Positions 24,577 to 33,391 of a stretch of 64,000 nucleotides of DNA are shown piece by piece. The first letter of the stretch is position 1. Each line of letters opens with the position of its first letter. The stretch lies in NCBI GenBank assembly GCA_902551985.1, contig CACDFI010000002.1, positions 62,001 through 126,000 of the forward strand, written 5' to 3'. Origin of the DNA: an uncultured Pelagibacteraceae bacterium (GTDB lineage: Bacteria; Pseudomonadota; Alphaproteobacteria; Pelagibacterales; Pelagibacteraceae). The position numbers and the translations under genes were made by a program. The notes beneath the pieces were generated by a model. The model saw only the letters and a list, made by a program, of their open reading frames with translations. It was not told where the DNA came from and did no database searches.

Positions 24577-26259
24577 ATGGATACAAAAAATGTAATTGCA
24601 GCGATATCTTTAAGTGCAGCTGTCATAATACTTTACAGTTTATTTTTCGCTCCTCCTGTCGTGGATCAAAAAAATATCTCAAATGATAAAAACACTTCAA
24701 GTCAAAATTCTTCATCAGATGCACCTTCATTAGCTCAAGATGAGAAAATAATTAAGATTTCAAGAGATGAAGCTTTGGAGGAGAATGAAAGAATTTTATT
24801 CGAAAATGATAAAATTAAAGGTTCAATTTCATTGCTCGGTTCATCTATAGACGACTTAACTTTTAAGAATTACACAAACACTCTAAATGGAGATGATAAT
24901 GTTGTACTGTTAAATCCTAAACAGTCTGAAAATGGATACTATGTAGAAACTGGTTGGGCAACAACTAATAAAAATATTGACCTACCAAATTCGAAAACAT
25001 TGTGGGAGATTGAAGGAAATAAGAAACTTACACCAAATTCGTCTGTAAAATTAAGTTGGAAAAATAATCAGGATATCAAATTTATAAAAGAAATTAGTAT
25101 TGATAATCAATATCTTTTTGACATTAAACAAACTATAGAAAATAAGTCTGATAAAACTTATAATTTCTATCCTTACGGTCAAATCATAAGAAACATTGCA
25201 CCAGAAGTAACAAATTTTTATATTTTGCATGAGGGACTAATTGGTGTCTTTGACGATCAGTTAGTTGAAGAGGATTATGATGATATAGAGGAAAAAAAAT
25301 ACTCTATAAATGCGGATACTGGATGGCTGGGCATTACTGATAAATATTGGATTGCTAGTCTTATTCCAGAAAATGGGAAAAGTTTCAGGTCTGATTTTGA
25401 TTATAAAAATAAATTTAGAGCAAATTTTATAGAGACAGATGCAACTGAAATTGGTGCTAATGAAATAAAAACAAATTCTATCAGAGCAATAATAGCGGCA
25501 AAAGAAGTAAATGTTATCGATGGCTATGCTGAAACTGAAAATATTAGCAAGTTTGATTTGGCTATAGATTGGGGATGGTTCTACTTTATCGTTAAACCTT
25601 TATTTTTTGCAATTCAATATTTCTTTAATCTTGCTGGAAATTTTGGAATTGCAATTATTATGATTACTGCTTGTATTAGATTAGTATTTTTTCCACTTGC
25701 TAATTACTCATTTAAATCAATGGCTAAAATGAAAGTTCTCCAACCAGAGATGACAAGGCTCAAAGAGTTACACAAAGAAGACAAAATGAAACTTCAGCAA
25801 GAAATGATGGCACTTTACAAAAGAGAGAAAGTTAATCCAATCAGCGGGTGCCTTCCAATTTTCATACAAATTCCATTTTTCTTTGCCATCTATAAGGTTT
25901 TATTTGTAACTATTGAAATGAGACATCAACCATTTTTTGGTTGGATAAAAGATTTAAGTGAAAGGGATCCTACTTCTATATTTAATTTGTTTGGTTTAAT
26001 TCCATGGGACCCTCCTTCTTTTTTACTTATTGGTGTTTGGCCGTGTTTAATGGGTGTCTCAATGTGGATGCAACAAAAACTAAATCCAACACCTCCTGAT
26101 CCTGTCCAAGCAAAAATATTTATGTTTTTTCCTTTATTTTTAACAGTGATATTAGCTCCTTTCCCAGCTGGACTAGTCATTTACTGGACTATAAATAACA
26201 TATTAACAATGGCTCAACAGTACATCATCATTAAGAGAACGACTGTCAAAACCGTTTAA
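24577..26259 (+). CDS. yidC: Membrane protein insertase YidC
   Basis: YidC inserts and folds inner-membrane proteins. The 560-residue protein has a first membrane segment at about 5-26, a low-complexity Ser/Asn linker, a large periplasmic beta domain (about 60-330), and a C-terminal five-helix core from about 340. The core includes NFGIAIIMITACIRLVFFPL, the cytoplasmic hairpin MAKMKVLQPEMTRLKELHKEDKMKLQQEMMALYKREKVNP (about 383-422) and CLPIFIQIPFFFAIYKVL. The length is typical of Gram-negative YidC. It is 3 nt after yidD and 2 nt before argB. Confidence 0.96.
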   Translation: MDTKNVIAAISLSAAVIILYSLFFAPPVVDQKNISNDKNTSSQNSSSDAPSLAQDEKIIKISRDEALEENERILFENDKIKGSISLLGSSIDDLTFKNYTNTLNGDDNVVLLNPKQSENGYYVETGWATTNKNIDLPNSKTLWEIEGNKKLTPNSSVKLSWKNNQDIKFIKEISIDNQYLFDIKQTIENKSDKTYNFYPYGQIIRNIAPEVTNFYILHEGLIGVFDDQLVEEDYDDIEEKKYSINADTGWLGITDKYWIASLIPENGKSFRSDFDYKNKFRANFIETDATEIGANEIKTNSIRAIIAAKEVNVIDGYAETENISKFDLAIDWGWFYFIVKPLFFAIQYFFNLAGNFGIAIIMITACIRLVFFPLANYSFKSMAKMKVLQPEMTRLKELHKEDKMKLQQEMMALYKREKVNPISGCLPIFIQIPFFFAIYKVLFVTIEMRHQPFFGWIKDLSERDPTSIFNLFGLIPWDPPSFLLIGVWPCLMGVSMWMQQKLNPTPPDPVQAKIFMFFPLFLTVILAPFPAGLVIYWTINNILTMAQQYIIIKRTTVKTV

Positions 26260-26261
26260 AA

Positions 26262-27110
26262 ATGGAAATAGAGAAAATTGTACCCAAAAACGGTCCTACA
26301 ATCGATGAATTTAAAAAATACATAGATAAATATAAAGATCAGTTAATTGTAATTAAATATGGGGGGAATGTTTTTATTGATAGAAACATCTTTAATAATT
26401 TTATTTCAGATATTAGTATTTTAAATAAATTAGGACTTTCTATAATTATAGTTCATGGAGGCGGGCCTAGAATTAAAAGAGAGTTAGATAAATCGAATAT
26501 TCAATCAAAATTTATAAGAGGATTAAGAGTTACAGATGAAAAAATTATTAACATAGTTGAAAATGTCCTTATCGACTTTAATGAGGATATTGTAAATTCT
26601 TTAGTCGAAAAAGGTGCAAATGCAGTTTCTCTAAATACAAAGAAAAACAATGCTATAGAAGTTATTCCAGAGGCAGAGGAACTAGGATTTGTTGGTATTC
26701 CAAATAAAATAAATGTCGACATAATAAAGGATATAATCAAAATAAATGCAGTACCAATTATATCTCCTTTAGGTCTGGGGAAAAATAATCAAACATATAA
26801 CATTAATGGGGATACAGCCGCAGGAGCTATAGCAAAGTCTCTAAAATGTAGAAGATTATTATTAATGACGAATGTGGAAGGAGTTTTAAATAAAGAAAAA
26901 AAACTTATCGAAGAGATTAGCTCTTCAGAAATTTTAGAAATGATAAATAATGAAACAATCACAGAGGGTATGATACCCAAGATAAATACATGCCTTGATG
27001 CAGTAATGAACGGGGTCACAGGAGTAGGAATCATAGATGGAAGAAAAAAACATTCAATTTTGTTCGAATTATTTTCAGATAAAGGTGCAGGAACATTAAT
27101 AAGAAAATGA
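26262..27110 (+). CDS. argB: Acetylglutamate kinase
   Basis: ArgB phosphorylates N-acetylglutamate in arginine synthesis. The 282-residue amino-acid-kinase fold shows VIKYGGNV (phosphate-binding Lys), IIVHGGGPRIKRELD, the NAG-binding region, YNINGDTAAGAIAKSL, LLLMTNVEGVL and EGMIPKINTCLDAVMNGV. The long N-terminal helix (about 11-28) is like the regulated, hexameric arginine-sensitive form (inference). Placed directly after yidC, it overlaps the HAD gene by 4 nt (ATGA). Confidence 0.95.
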   Translation: MEIEKIVPKNGPTIDEFKKYIDKYKDQLIVIKYGGNVFIDRNIFNNFISDISILNKLGLSIIIVHGGGPRIKRELDKSNIQSKFIRGLRVTDEKIINIVENVLIDFNEDIVNSLVEKGANAVSLNTKKNNAIEVIPEAEELGFVGIPNKINVDIIKDIIKINAVPIISPLGLGKNNQTYNINGDTAAGAIAKSLKCRRLLLMTNVEGVLNKEKKLIEEISSSEILEMINNETITEGMIPKINTCLDAVMNGVTGVGIIDGRKKHSILFELFSDKGAGTLIRK

Positions 27111-27769
27111 AGCATATAAAAAATATCTTATTCGATTGTGACGGTGTTCTTTATCAAGATCTAGAGGCAGTATTTGGCCAAGTAAGCAAAAGAATGACTC
27201 AGTATATTTCAAAAAAATTAAAGATTGATTTAAAAGAAGCAAAAGAGCTACAAACTAATTATTTTCACAAATACAATACAAGTCTGAACGGATTAATGAT
27301 ACACCATGATATTCCCCCGACAGAATTTTTACAATTTGTTCATGATATTGATCTATCTTTTATGGAGAAAGACATTGTTTTAAGAGAAGAAATAAAAAAA
27401 TTAGATCTAAGAAAATTTGTTTTTACCAATGGAAGCAAGGAACATGTTAAAAATATTACTACACACTTAGGTATAGATGACTTATTTGATGGCGTATTTG
27501 ATATTGTTGATGCTGATTATCACCCAAAACCAGCCGCAGAAGCATTCGATTTAATGGTTAAGAAATTTGATATTAATCCAAAAGAGACGATTTATATTGA
27601 AGATATTGCAAAAAATTTGTCAATTGGAAAAGAAAGAGGAGCTACAACAGTTTGGCTAATCAATAACGAGTATTGGGGAAAAAAGGAATCTAACAAAGAA
27701 TATATTGACTACAAAATAGAAAATCTCTCTTTATTTTTAAAAGAAATAAGGTTATTAAAAAACTCGTAA
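27107..27769 (+). CDS. HAD-family hydrolase, pyrimidine 5'-nucleotidase-like
   Basis: This is a 220-residue haloacid-dehalogenase phosphatase. Motif I is LFDCDGVLY (nucleophile D10 and D12), motif II FTNGS, the motif III Lys is in HPKPAAEAF and motif IV is IEDIAKNL. The four-helix cap with Q-x-x-x-x-K-Y resembles the pyrimidine 5'-nucleotidase/SDT1 branch. In Alphaproteobacteria such genes commonly sit before dapD, as here. The physiological substrate is unknown. It is coupled to argB and followed by dapD 4 nt later. Confidence 0.85.
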   Translation: MKHIKNILFDCDGVLYQDLEAVFGQVSKRMTQYISKKLKIDLKEAKELQTNYFHKYNTSLNGLMIHHDIPPTEFLQFVHDIDLSFMEKDIVLREEIKKLDLRKFVFTNGSKEHVKNITTHLGIDDLFDGVFDIVDADYHPKPAAEAFDLMVKKFDINPKETIYIEDIAKNLSIGKERGATTVWLINNEYWGKKESNKEYIDYKIENLSLFLKEIRLLKNS

Positions 27770-27773
27770 AATT

Positions 27774-28601
27774 ATGAGTATAGAAAATATTATAAATGAT
27801 GCTTGGGAAAATAGAGATCAAGTAAACCCGTCTTCTGAACAGTCTCTTAAAGATACAATAAATCAAGTTATCGATGATTTAGATAGTGGTAGATCGAGAG
27901 TGGCTGAGAAAATAAATGGTGAGTGGGTAACTCATCAACATTTAAAAAAAGCAATCATGTTGAGTTTCAGATTGTATCCTATGGAAAATTTGAATGGTCC
28001 TTACAGTAGTTGGTATGATAAATCACATTTACTTAAAGGTAAAACAGCAGGATGGACAAAAGAAGATCATGAAAAAGCTGGTTTTAGAATGGTGCCTAAC
28101 TCTCCAGTAAGGAAAGGAAGTTTTGTAGGCAAAAATGCAGTTTTAATGCCATGCTACGTTAATATCGGCGCATATATTGATGAAGGTACTATGATTGATA
28201 CATTTGCAAGAGCAGGAAGCTGTAGCCAAATAGGAAAAAATTGTCATATCTCTGCAGGATCAGGTGTGGGTGGAGTATTAGAACCTGCACAAGCACTTCC
28301 GACAATTATAGAAGATAATGTTTTTTTGGGTGCAATGTCTGAAGTTGTAGAGGGTGTAATTGTAGGAGAAGGATCGGTTCTAAGTATGGGAATGTACATT
28401 GGACAATCTACAAAAATTGTTAATAGAAAAACTGGTGAAATTACTTACGGAAAAATTCCTCCTTATTCAGTTGTGGTTCCAGGTTCACTTCCAGATAAAA
28501 ATAATTCATCTGCGCCCTCTCTGTATTGTGCAGTAATAATCAAACAAGTTGATGAGAAAACCAGATCAAAAACTTCTATTAACGATCTCTTGAGAGAATA
28601 A
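27774..28601 (+). CDS. dapD: Tetrahydrodipicolinate N-succinyltransferase
   Basis: DapD adds succinyl to tetrahydrodipicolinate in the succinylase branch of lysine and diaminopimelate synthesis. The 275-residue protein has an N-terminal helical domain, then a left-handed beta helix with hexapeptide repeats ([39 protein letters not shown]...). It ends in [40 protein letters not shown]. All of this is standard. dapE follows 5 nt later, giving consecutive steps of the pathway. Confidence 0.97.
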   Translation: MSIENIINDAWENRDQVNPSSEQSLKDTINQVIDDLDSGRSRVAEKINGEWVTHQHLKKAIMLSFRLYPMENLNGPYSSWYDKSHLLKGKTAGWTKEDHEKAGFRMVPNSPVRKGSFVGKNAVLMPCYVNIGAYIDEGTMIDTFARAGSCSQIGKNCHISAGSGVGGVLEPAQALPTIIEDNVFLGAMSEVVEGVIVGEGSVLSMGMYIGQSTKIVNRKTGEITYGKIPPYSVVVPGSLPDKNNSSAPSLYCAVIIKQVDEKTRSKTSINDLLRE

Positions 28602-28606
28602 TTTAA

Positions 28607-29764
28607 ATGACAATTATAAATGAATTACAATTAGCAAAGGAGCTAATTAGATTTCCAACTGTAACTCCTAAAGATGCAGGAGTTATGAAATTTCTGGAAA
28701 GGAAGCTAAAAAAACTTGGGTTTAAAACTAAAATTCTTGAGTTTAAAGAAAAAGGAAGTGAACCAGTTAAAAACCTATATGCAAGATTGGGAAATAAAGG
28801 TCCTAATTTTTGTTATGCAGGACATCTAGATGTTGTCCCTGCTGGAAATTTAAATGATTGGACGGTAAACCCATTTAAACCATCAATTAAGAAAGGTCAT
28901 TTAATTGGTAGAGGAGCAAATGATATGAAAAGCTCAATTGCTGCATTTGTGTCTGCTGTTAGTATTTTTACTCAAAAAAATAGAGGGTTTAATGGATCTG
29001 TAAGTCTTTTGATTACGGGAGACGAGGAAGGTGTTGCGATTAATGGAACTAAAAAAGTTGTTGATTACTTAAAAAAGAGAAAAGAGAAAATAGATTTTTG
29101 CTTAGTTGGAGAACCAACAAATCCAAATAAATTAGGAGAAATGATAAAAATTGGGCGAAGAGGTAGCATGACTGGTCGATTGACAATTACCGGTATACAA
29201 GGGCATGTAGCTTATCCTCATAGAGCAAATAACCCCTCTACAACCATTGTAAAAATATTAAATGAACTTAAAAATATCAAATTTGATAAAGGTACAAAAG
29301 ATTTTCAACCTACAAACCTGGAAATTACAAAGATTAATATACATAATATGGCTGATAATGTTATTCCTGGCATTGCTTATGCTACATTTAATATAAGATT
29401 TAATAATAAGCATACTTCAAATTCAATCAAAAATAAGATCGAAAAGATTTTGAAAAAAGTCTGCAATAAAACTAAATCTAAATATAAAATTGATTATGCT
29501 GTTTCAGGAGAGGCTTTTCTCACAAAGCCAAATCATACAACTTTTATGATACAAAAAATTATAAAAGAAATAACCAAAATAAAACCAAAACTGTCAACAA
29601 CTGGGGGTACCTCAGATGCTAGATTTATAAGAAAAATTGCACCGTGTTTAGAATTTGGACTAGTAGGAAAAACAATGCATAAAGTTGATGAAGCAGTTTC
29701 ATTGAATGATTTGAAAAAATTAAACTCAATTTATTTAAATATTCTAAAACATTATTTTAAGTGA
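28607..29764 (+). CDS. dapE: Succinyl-diaminopimelate desuccinylase
   Basis: DapE removes succinate to give LL-diaminopimelate. The 385-residue M20 metallopeptidase-fold protein has the metal-binding CYAGHLDVVPAG and GRGANDMKSSIAAF, the catalytic GDEEG, LVGEPT, IGRRGSMTGRLTITGIQGHVAYPH (dimerisation domain) and STTGGTSDARF. Its TGA overlaps the GTG start of the HDAC-like gene (GTGA), so the two are translationally coupled. Confidence 0.96.
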   Translation: MTIINELQLAKELIRFPTVTPKDAGVMKFLERKLKKLGFKTKILEFKEKGSEPVKNLYARLGNKGPNFCYAGHLDVVPAGNLNDWTVNPFKPSIKKGHLIGRGANDMKSSIAAFVSAVSIFTQKNRGFNGSVSLLITGDEEGVAINGTKKVVDYLKKRKEKIDFCLVGEPTNPNKLGEMIKIGRRGSMTGRLTITGIQGHVAYPHRANNPSTTIVKILNELKNIKFDKGTKDFQPTNLEITKINIHNMADNVIPGIAYATFNIRFNNKHTSNSIKNKIEKILKKVCNKTKSKYKIDYAVSGEAFLTKPNHTTFMIQKIIKEITKIKPKLSTTGGTSDARFIRKIAPCLEFGLVGKTMHKVDEAVSLNDLKKLNSIYLNILKHYFK

Positions 29765-30690
29765 AGACTGGCCTTATAATATCAGATACCTATAAAAATC
29801 ATAACACTGGAAATGGTCATCCAGAGAAAATTGATAGGGTTACTGCGGTAATTGAGAATTTTAAAAGAATAGATGACAAAAATCTTATATGGAAAAAACC
29901 ATCAAAATTTAATTTATCTCTTATTAATAAAACTCATTCTGAGGATTATGTTAATCAAGTAGAAAAGTCATTTCCTAAAAAAGGTTTAGTATTTCTAGAC
30001 GGAGATACAATCATTTCTCCTGGAAGTAAAGATGCAACAAAAGATGCAGTTGGCTCAATAATTGCAGCAATAGATGGAGTAGAAAATAAAGAATTTAATA
30101 ATGCATTTTGTGCTGTCAGACCACCTGGTCATCATGCTGAAAAAGATAAAGCTATGGGATTTTGTATTTACAATAATGTAGCTGTTGGTGCAAATTATTT
30201 AATTGAAAAATATAAATATAATAAAATTGCTATAATTGATTTCGATGTTCACCATGGTAATGGAACACAAGATATTTTCTACGATAACGAAAAAGTTTTA
30301 TATATTTCAACTCACCAATATCCATACTATCCAGGTTCAGGGTCAGAAAAAGAAAAGGGAAATTTTGATAATGTTTTAAATATTCCATTAAAAGCTGGGA
30401 CAACCTCAGAAGAATATTTAAATGCCTACGAAATCGTTTTAAATAAATTAAAGACATTCAAACCAGAATTTCTATTGTTTTCTGCGGGTTTTGATGCGCA
30501 TATTGATGATCCTTTAGCTCAACTTATGCTGAGTTCAGAAGATTTTTACAAAATTACTCAAAGAACATTAGAGTGTTCAAAGTCTTTTTGTAAAGGAGGA
30601 GTAGTTTCAATTCTTGAAGGAGGCTACGATTTAAGAGCACTACAAAGCAGTACTAAACGGCATGTTGATGCATTAATAGAATTTAATTGA
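29761..30690 (+). CDS. Histone-deacetylase-family (AcuC/acetylpolyamine amidohydrolase-like) protein
   Basis: This is a 309-residue class II-type HDAC fold. Seen are NGHPE, RPPGHHAEKDKAMGFCIYNNVAVG (paired catalytic His), IDFDVHHGNGTQDIFY (zinc Asp and His), STHQYPYYPGSG, SAGFDAHIDDPL (second zinc Asp) and LEGGYD. All catalytic and zinc residues are present, so it should be an active amidohydrolase removing acetyl or similar groups from lysine side chains or small amines. The start is GTG at 29761. It is coupled to dapE and followed by a SET methyltransferase gene after 31 nt. The substrate is unknown. Confidence 0.92.
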   Translation: MKTGLIISDTYKNHNTGNGHPEKIDRVTAVIENFKRIDDKNLIWKKPSKFNLSLINKTHSEDYVNQVEKSFPKKGLVFLDGDTIISPGSKDATKDAVGSIIAAIDGVENKEFNNAFCAVRPPGHHAEKDKAMGFCIYNNVAVGANYLIEKYKYNKIAIIDFDVHHGNGTQDIFYDNEKVLYISTHQYPYYPGSGSEKEKGNFDNVLNIPLKAGTTSEEYLNAYEIVLNKLKTFKPEFLLFSAGFDAHIDDPLAQLMLSSEDFYKITQRTLECSKSFCKGGVVSILEGGYDLRALQSSTKRHVDALIEFN

Positions 30691-30721
30691 TAAATTTTTT
30701 CTAAATAATAAGTAAAGAAAT

Positions 30722-31195
30722 ATGAAACCATATAAAATTAAAAAGTCAGATATAGATAAAAAAGGTAAAGGACTTTACGCTACACGGGATATAAAAGAGG
30801 GTGAGAAGATAATAGATTATATAGGAAAATTAATTACAAAGAAACAAACAGAAGAGTCTGATAAATACGATAATAGTAAACCGATATATTTATTTACTGT
30901 AAATAAAAAATATGATCTTGATGGAGACTTTCCATGGAATACAGCCGGACTAATAAATCATTCTTGTGAAAATAATTGTGATTATGACGGTAAAGGGCTT
31001 AAGATATGGGTTAAAGCAATCAAAGATATAAAAAAAGGTGAGGAACTGACTTGTGACTATGGTTTTGGCTATGATAAAGATTACAAACAATTTCCTTGTA
31101 AATGTAAATCAAAAAATTGTTGTGGCTATATTGTAAGAGCAGAGTCTAGGTGGAGAATAAACAAAAAATTCGCGATGAGTAATAAAAAAAATTAG
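30722..31195 (+). CDS. SET-domain protein-lysine methyltransferase-like protein
   Basis: This 157-residue protein has a compact SET domain: GKGLYATRDIKEGEKIIDYIG near the N-terminus, the S-adenosylmethionine-binding NHSC motif (about 80-83), and the catalytic-tyrosine region GEELTCDYGFGY. A cysteine-rich post-SET element PCKCKSKNCCGY follows, likely zinc-binding. SET enzymes methylate lysines in proteins. In free-living marine bacteria the target is unknown; ribosomal proteins or DNA-binding proteins are candidates (inference). It stands after the HDAC-like gene, and its stop shares TTAG with the opposing truA stop. Confidence 0.9.
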   Translation: MKPYKIKKSDIDKKGKGLYATRDIKEGEKIIDYIGKLITKKQTEESDKYDNSKPIYLFTVNKKYDLDGDFPWNTAGLINHSCENNCDYDGKGLKIWVKAIKDIKKGEELTCDYGFGYDKDYKQFPCKCKSKNCCGYIVRAESRWRINKKFAMSNKKN

Positions 31196-31932
31196 TATTT
31201 TACTTTTACTAAATACAATCCTTCGGCAGGTGCAGGAGGAGCACATAATTTTCTATTCTTTGACTTTATAACATTCACAAATTTTTTAATAGACCATTTT
31301 TTTTCTCCAATAAATTTCAAACATCCTACCATCGACCTTACTTGCTGTTTTAAAAATGATTGTGATCTAAATTCAAATTCAATTTTACTTTTTAATTTTT
31401 TTATTTTTACTAATTTCATCAATTTAATTGGACTTTTTGCATTACATCCTGAAGCTCTAAATGAAGAAAAATCATGCGTTCCAATTAATTTTTTTGCTCC
31501 CATTTTCATACTTTCAAAATCAAGTTTTTTTATAACAAACCATCCTCGATTATTTTGAATAATAGGCTTGGTTGATTGATTATAAATAACATACTTATAT
31601 ACTCTTTCTTTTGCTGAAAAACGTGCGTGAAAATTTAAACTTTGTTTTCTAATTTTCAAAATAGATATTTCGTTTTTATTAAGAAAATAATTAATAGAAT
31701 TTAAAAACTTTTTTAAATTTTTAATTTTATTTATACAGTCAAAATGTGCAGATTGTTCAATAGCATGAACGCCAGCATCTGTTCTTCCAGAACCAGTAAC
31801 AATTATTTTTTCATCTAGAAGTTTTGAAATCTTTTTTTGAATTAAACCTTGAATGGTTTTACCTTTTTTTTGAACTTGCCATCCTATAAAAGAGCTACCA
31901 ACATACTCAATTAAAATTTGATAACGAAACAT
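31192..31932 (-). CDS. truA: tRNA pseudouridine(38-40) synthase
   Basis: TruA makes pseudouridine at tRNA positions 38-40. The 246-residue protein has IEYVGSSFIGWQ, the catalytic GSGRTDAGVHAIEQSAHFD with nucleophilic Asp, FHARFSAKERVYKY, and the C-terminal FLKQQVRSMVGCL. It is the last gene of the def-fmt-truA series on the minus strand, 2 nt after fmt. It converges on the SET gene with a 4-nt overlap. Confidence 0.96.
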   Translation of the reverse strand: MFRYQILIEYVGSSFIGWQVQKKGKTIQGLIQKKISKLLDEKIIVTGSGRTDAGVHAIEQSAHFDCINKIKNLKKFLNSINYFLNKNEISILKIRKQSLNFHARFSAKERVYKYVIYNQSTKPIIQNNRGWFVIKKLDFESMKMGAKKLIGTHDFSSFRASGCNAKSPIKLMKLVKIKKLKSKIEFEFRSQSFLKQQVRSMVGCLKFIGEKKWSIKKFVNVIKSKNRKLCAPPAPAEGLYLVKVKY

Positions 31933-31934
31933 AT

Positions 31935-32855
31935 CTAATTCAAATTGGTACCCTTCTTAATTTGACTACCTAGCAAAAACTCCCCAGTTTTTTGGACTTT
32001 TTTTCCTTGTCTTTGAATTTCAATAATTTTAATAGAATTTTCACCACAACCAATTTCTAAATTATCCGACAAAACGTAGCCTGCTTTTCCAGTATTAATT
32101 GATAATTCAGCTTTATGGATTTTATATCTTTCTCCTTGAAACTCAAACCATCCACCTGGATTTGGATATAAACCATTTATTTTTCCTATAATCTTTTTAT
32201 TATTTTCTTGCCAAATTATTTTTCCTTCATCTTTTTTGATTTTTTTTGCATATGAAGATTGACTATGATCTTGATCTTTGAATAAAGCTCTATTTTCAAA
32301 AATATTATCAATATTTTCTAAAATTTTTTCAGAGGCTAAATTACTCAATCTTTTAGATAAATCCTCACTATTTTCATTATCTAATATATTTATTGGATAT
32401 TGATTGCAAACTGGACCTGTGTCTAAACCCTCATCCATCTTCATAATTGAAATTCCTGTTAAATTCTCATTATTCATAATGGCCCTTTGGATTGGAGCTG
32501 CACCTCGCAATTTTGGTAGAAGTGAATAATGGATGTTTATCCATCCAAATTTTGGTAGTGCTAAGATATCTTTTTTTAAAATTTGGCCATATGCAACAAC
32601 TATACCTAAATCAATATTTTTACTTTTTATAAATTCTTTTTCCTCAAGATTATCTAATTTTACTGGAGTTCTAACTGGAATATTCAATATTTCAGCCATA
32701 ATATGAACAGGAGATTTATTTAATTTATATCCTCTATTTGATGAAACAGGTGGCTGGGTATATACAATTTCAATTTCAAAACCATTTTGGTACAATGATT
32801 TCAATATTTGACCCGAAATACTGGGTGTACCCATAAAAGCAATTTTTTTGCTCAT
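31935..32855 (-). CDS. fmt: Methionyl-tRNA formyltransferase
   Basis: Fmt formylates initiator Met-tRNA. The 306-residue protein has IAFMGTPSISGQIL, IGIVVAYGQIL-like folate-site residues, INIHYSLLPKLRGAAPIQRAI with the catalytic Asn/His and SLLP loop, and GISIMKMDEGLDTGP. A C-terminal OB domain begins near 205 (INGLYPNPGGWFEF). Its start overlaps the def stop as TAATG, keeping formylation and deformylation genes together. Confidence 0.96.
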   Translation of the reverse strand: MSKKIAFMGTPSISGQILKSLYQNGFEIEIVYTQPPVSSNRGYKLNKSPVHIMAEILNIPVRTPVKLDNLEEKEFIKSKNIDLGIVVAYGQILKKDILALPKFGWINIHYSLLPKLRGAAPIQRAIMNNENLTGISIMKMDEGLDTGPVCNQYPINILDNENSEDLSKRLSNLASEKILENIDNIFENRALFKDQDHSQSSYAKKIKKDEGKIIWQENNKKIIGKINGLYPNPGGWFEFQGERYKIHKAELSINTGKAGYVLSDNLEIGCGENSIKIIEIQRQGKKVQKTGEFLLGSQIKKGTNLN

Positions 32856-33376
32856 TAAACAATAATACGATCAGGATTATTTTTTTTCTTTGATAATTTT
32901 TTGACAATCATTGTTTTTTTTAATTTAGATAAATAATCTATGAAAAGTATCCCTTCAAGATGATCCATTTCATGTTGTATACAAGTTGCAAGAAGACCAT
33001 CAGCTTTTAAAATTTTATCTTCTCCATTATAATCTAAATATTCTACCTCACAATATTTAGGTCTATCAACTTCAGCAAAATAATTGGGTACAGACAAACA
33101 CCCTTCTTCATATGTTGTTTTTTCTTTGTCTTTATTTTTTATTATTGGATTAACAAAAAACAATGGATTTTTATTCCCATCCTTTGAAATATCCATAACT
33201 ATAATTCTCTTTGGGATTCCTATTTGAATTGCTGCCAAACCAATACCATTAGCCGCATACATTGTTTCTAACATGTCATCCATTAGTTTTCTTTCATCAT
33301 TACCAACTCGTATCACTGGTTTTGAAACTTGTCTTAAAATCTCGTTAGGTTCAGTTATAATGGTTTTTATTGTCAT
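32855..33376 (-). CDS. def: Peptide deformylase
   Basis: Def removes the formyl group from new proteins. The 173-residue metalloenzyme has the three standard motifs: GIGLAAIQIG, EGCLSVP (metal Cys) and QHEMDHLEG (HExxH metal site). The length and order with fmt are standard. The gene starts 15 nt after the unknown secreted protein gene on the same strand. Confidence 0.97.
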   Translation of the reverse strand: MTIKTIITEPNEILRQVSKPVIRVGNDERKLMDDMLETMYAANGIGLAAIQIGIPKRIIVMDISKDGNKNPLFFVNPIIKNKDKEKTTYEEGCLSVPNYFAEVDRPKYCEVEYLDYNGEDKILKADGLLATCIQHEMDHLEGILFIDYLSKLKKTMIVKKLSKKKNNPDRIIV

Positions 33377-33391
33377 GGCAGATGTTATATT

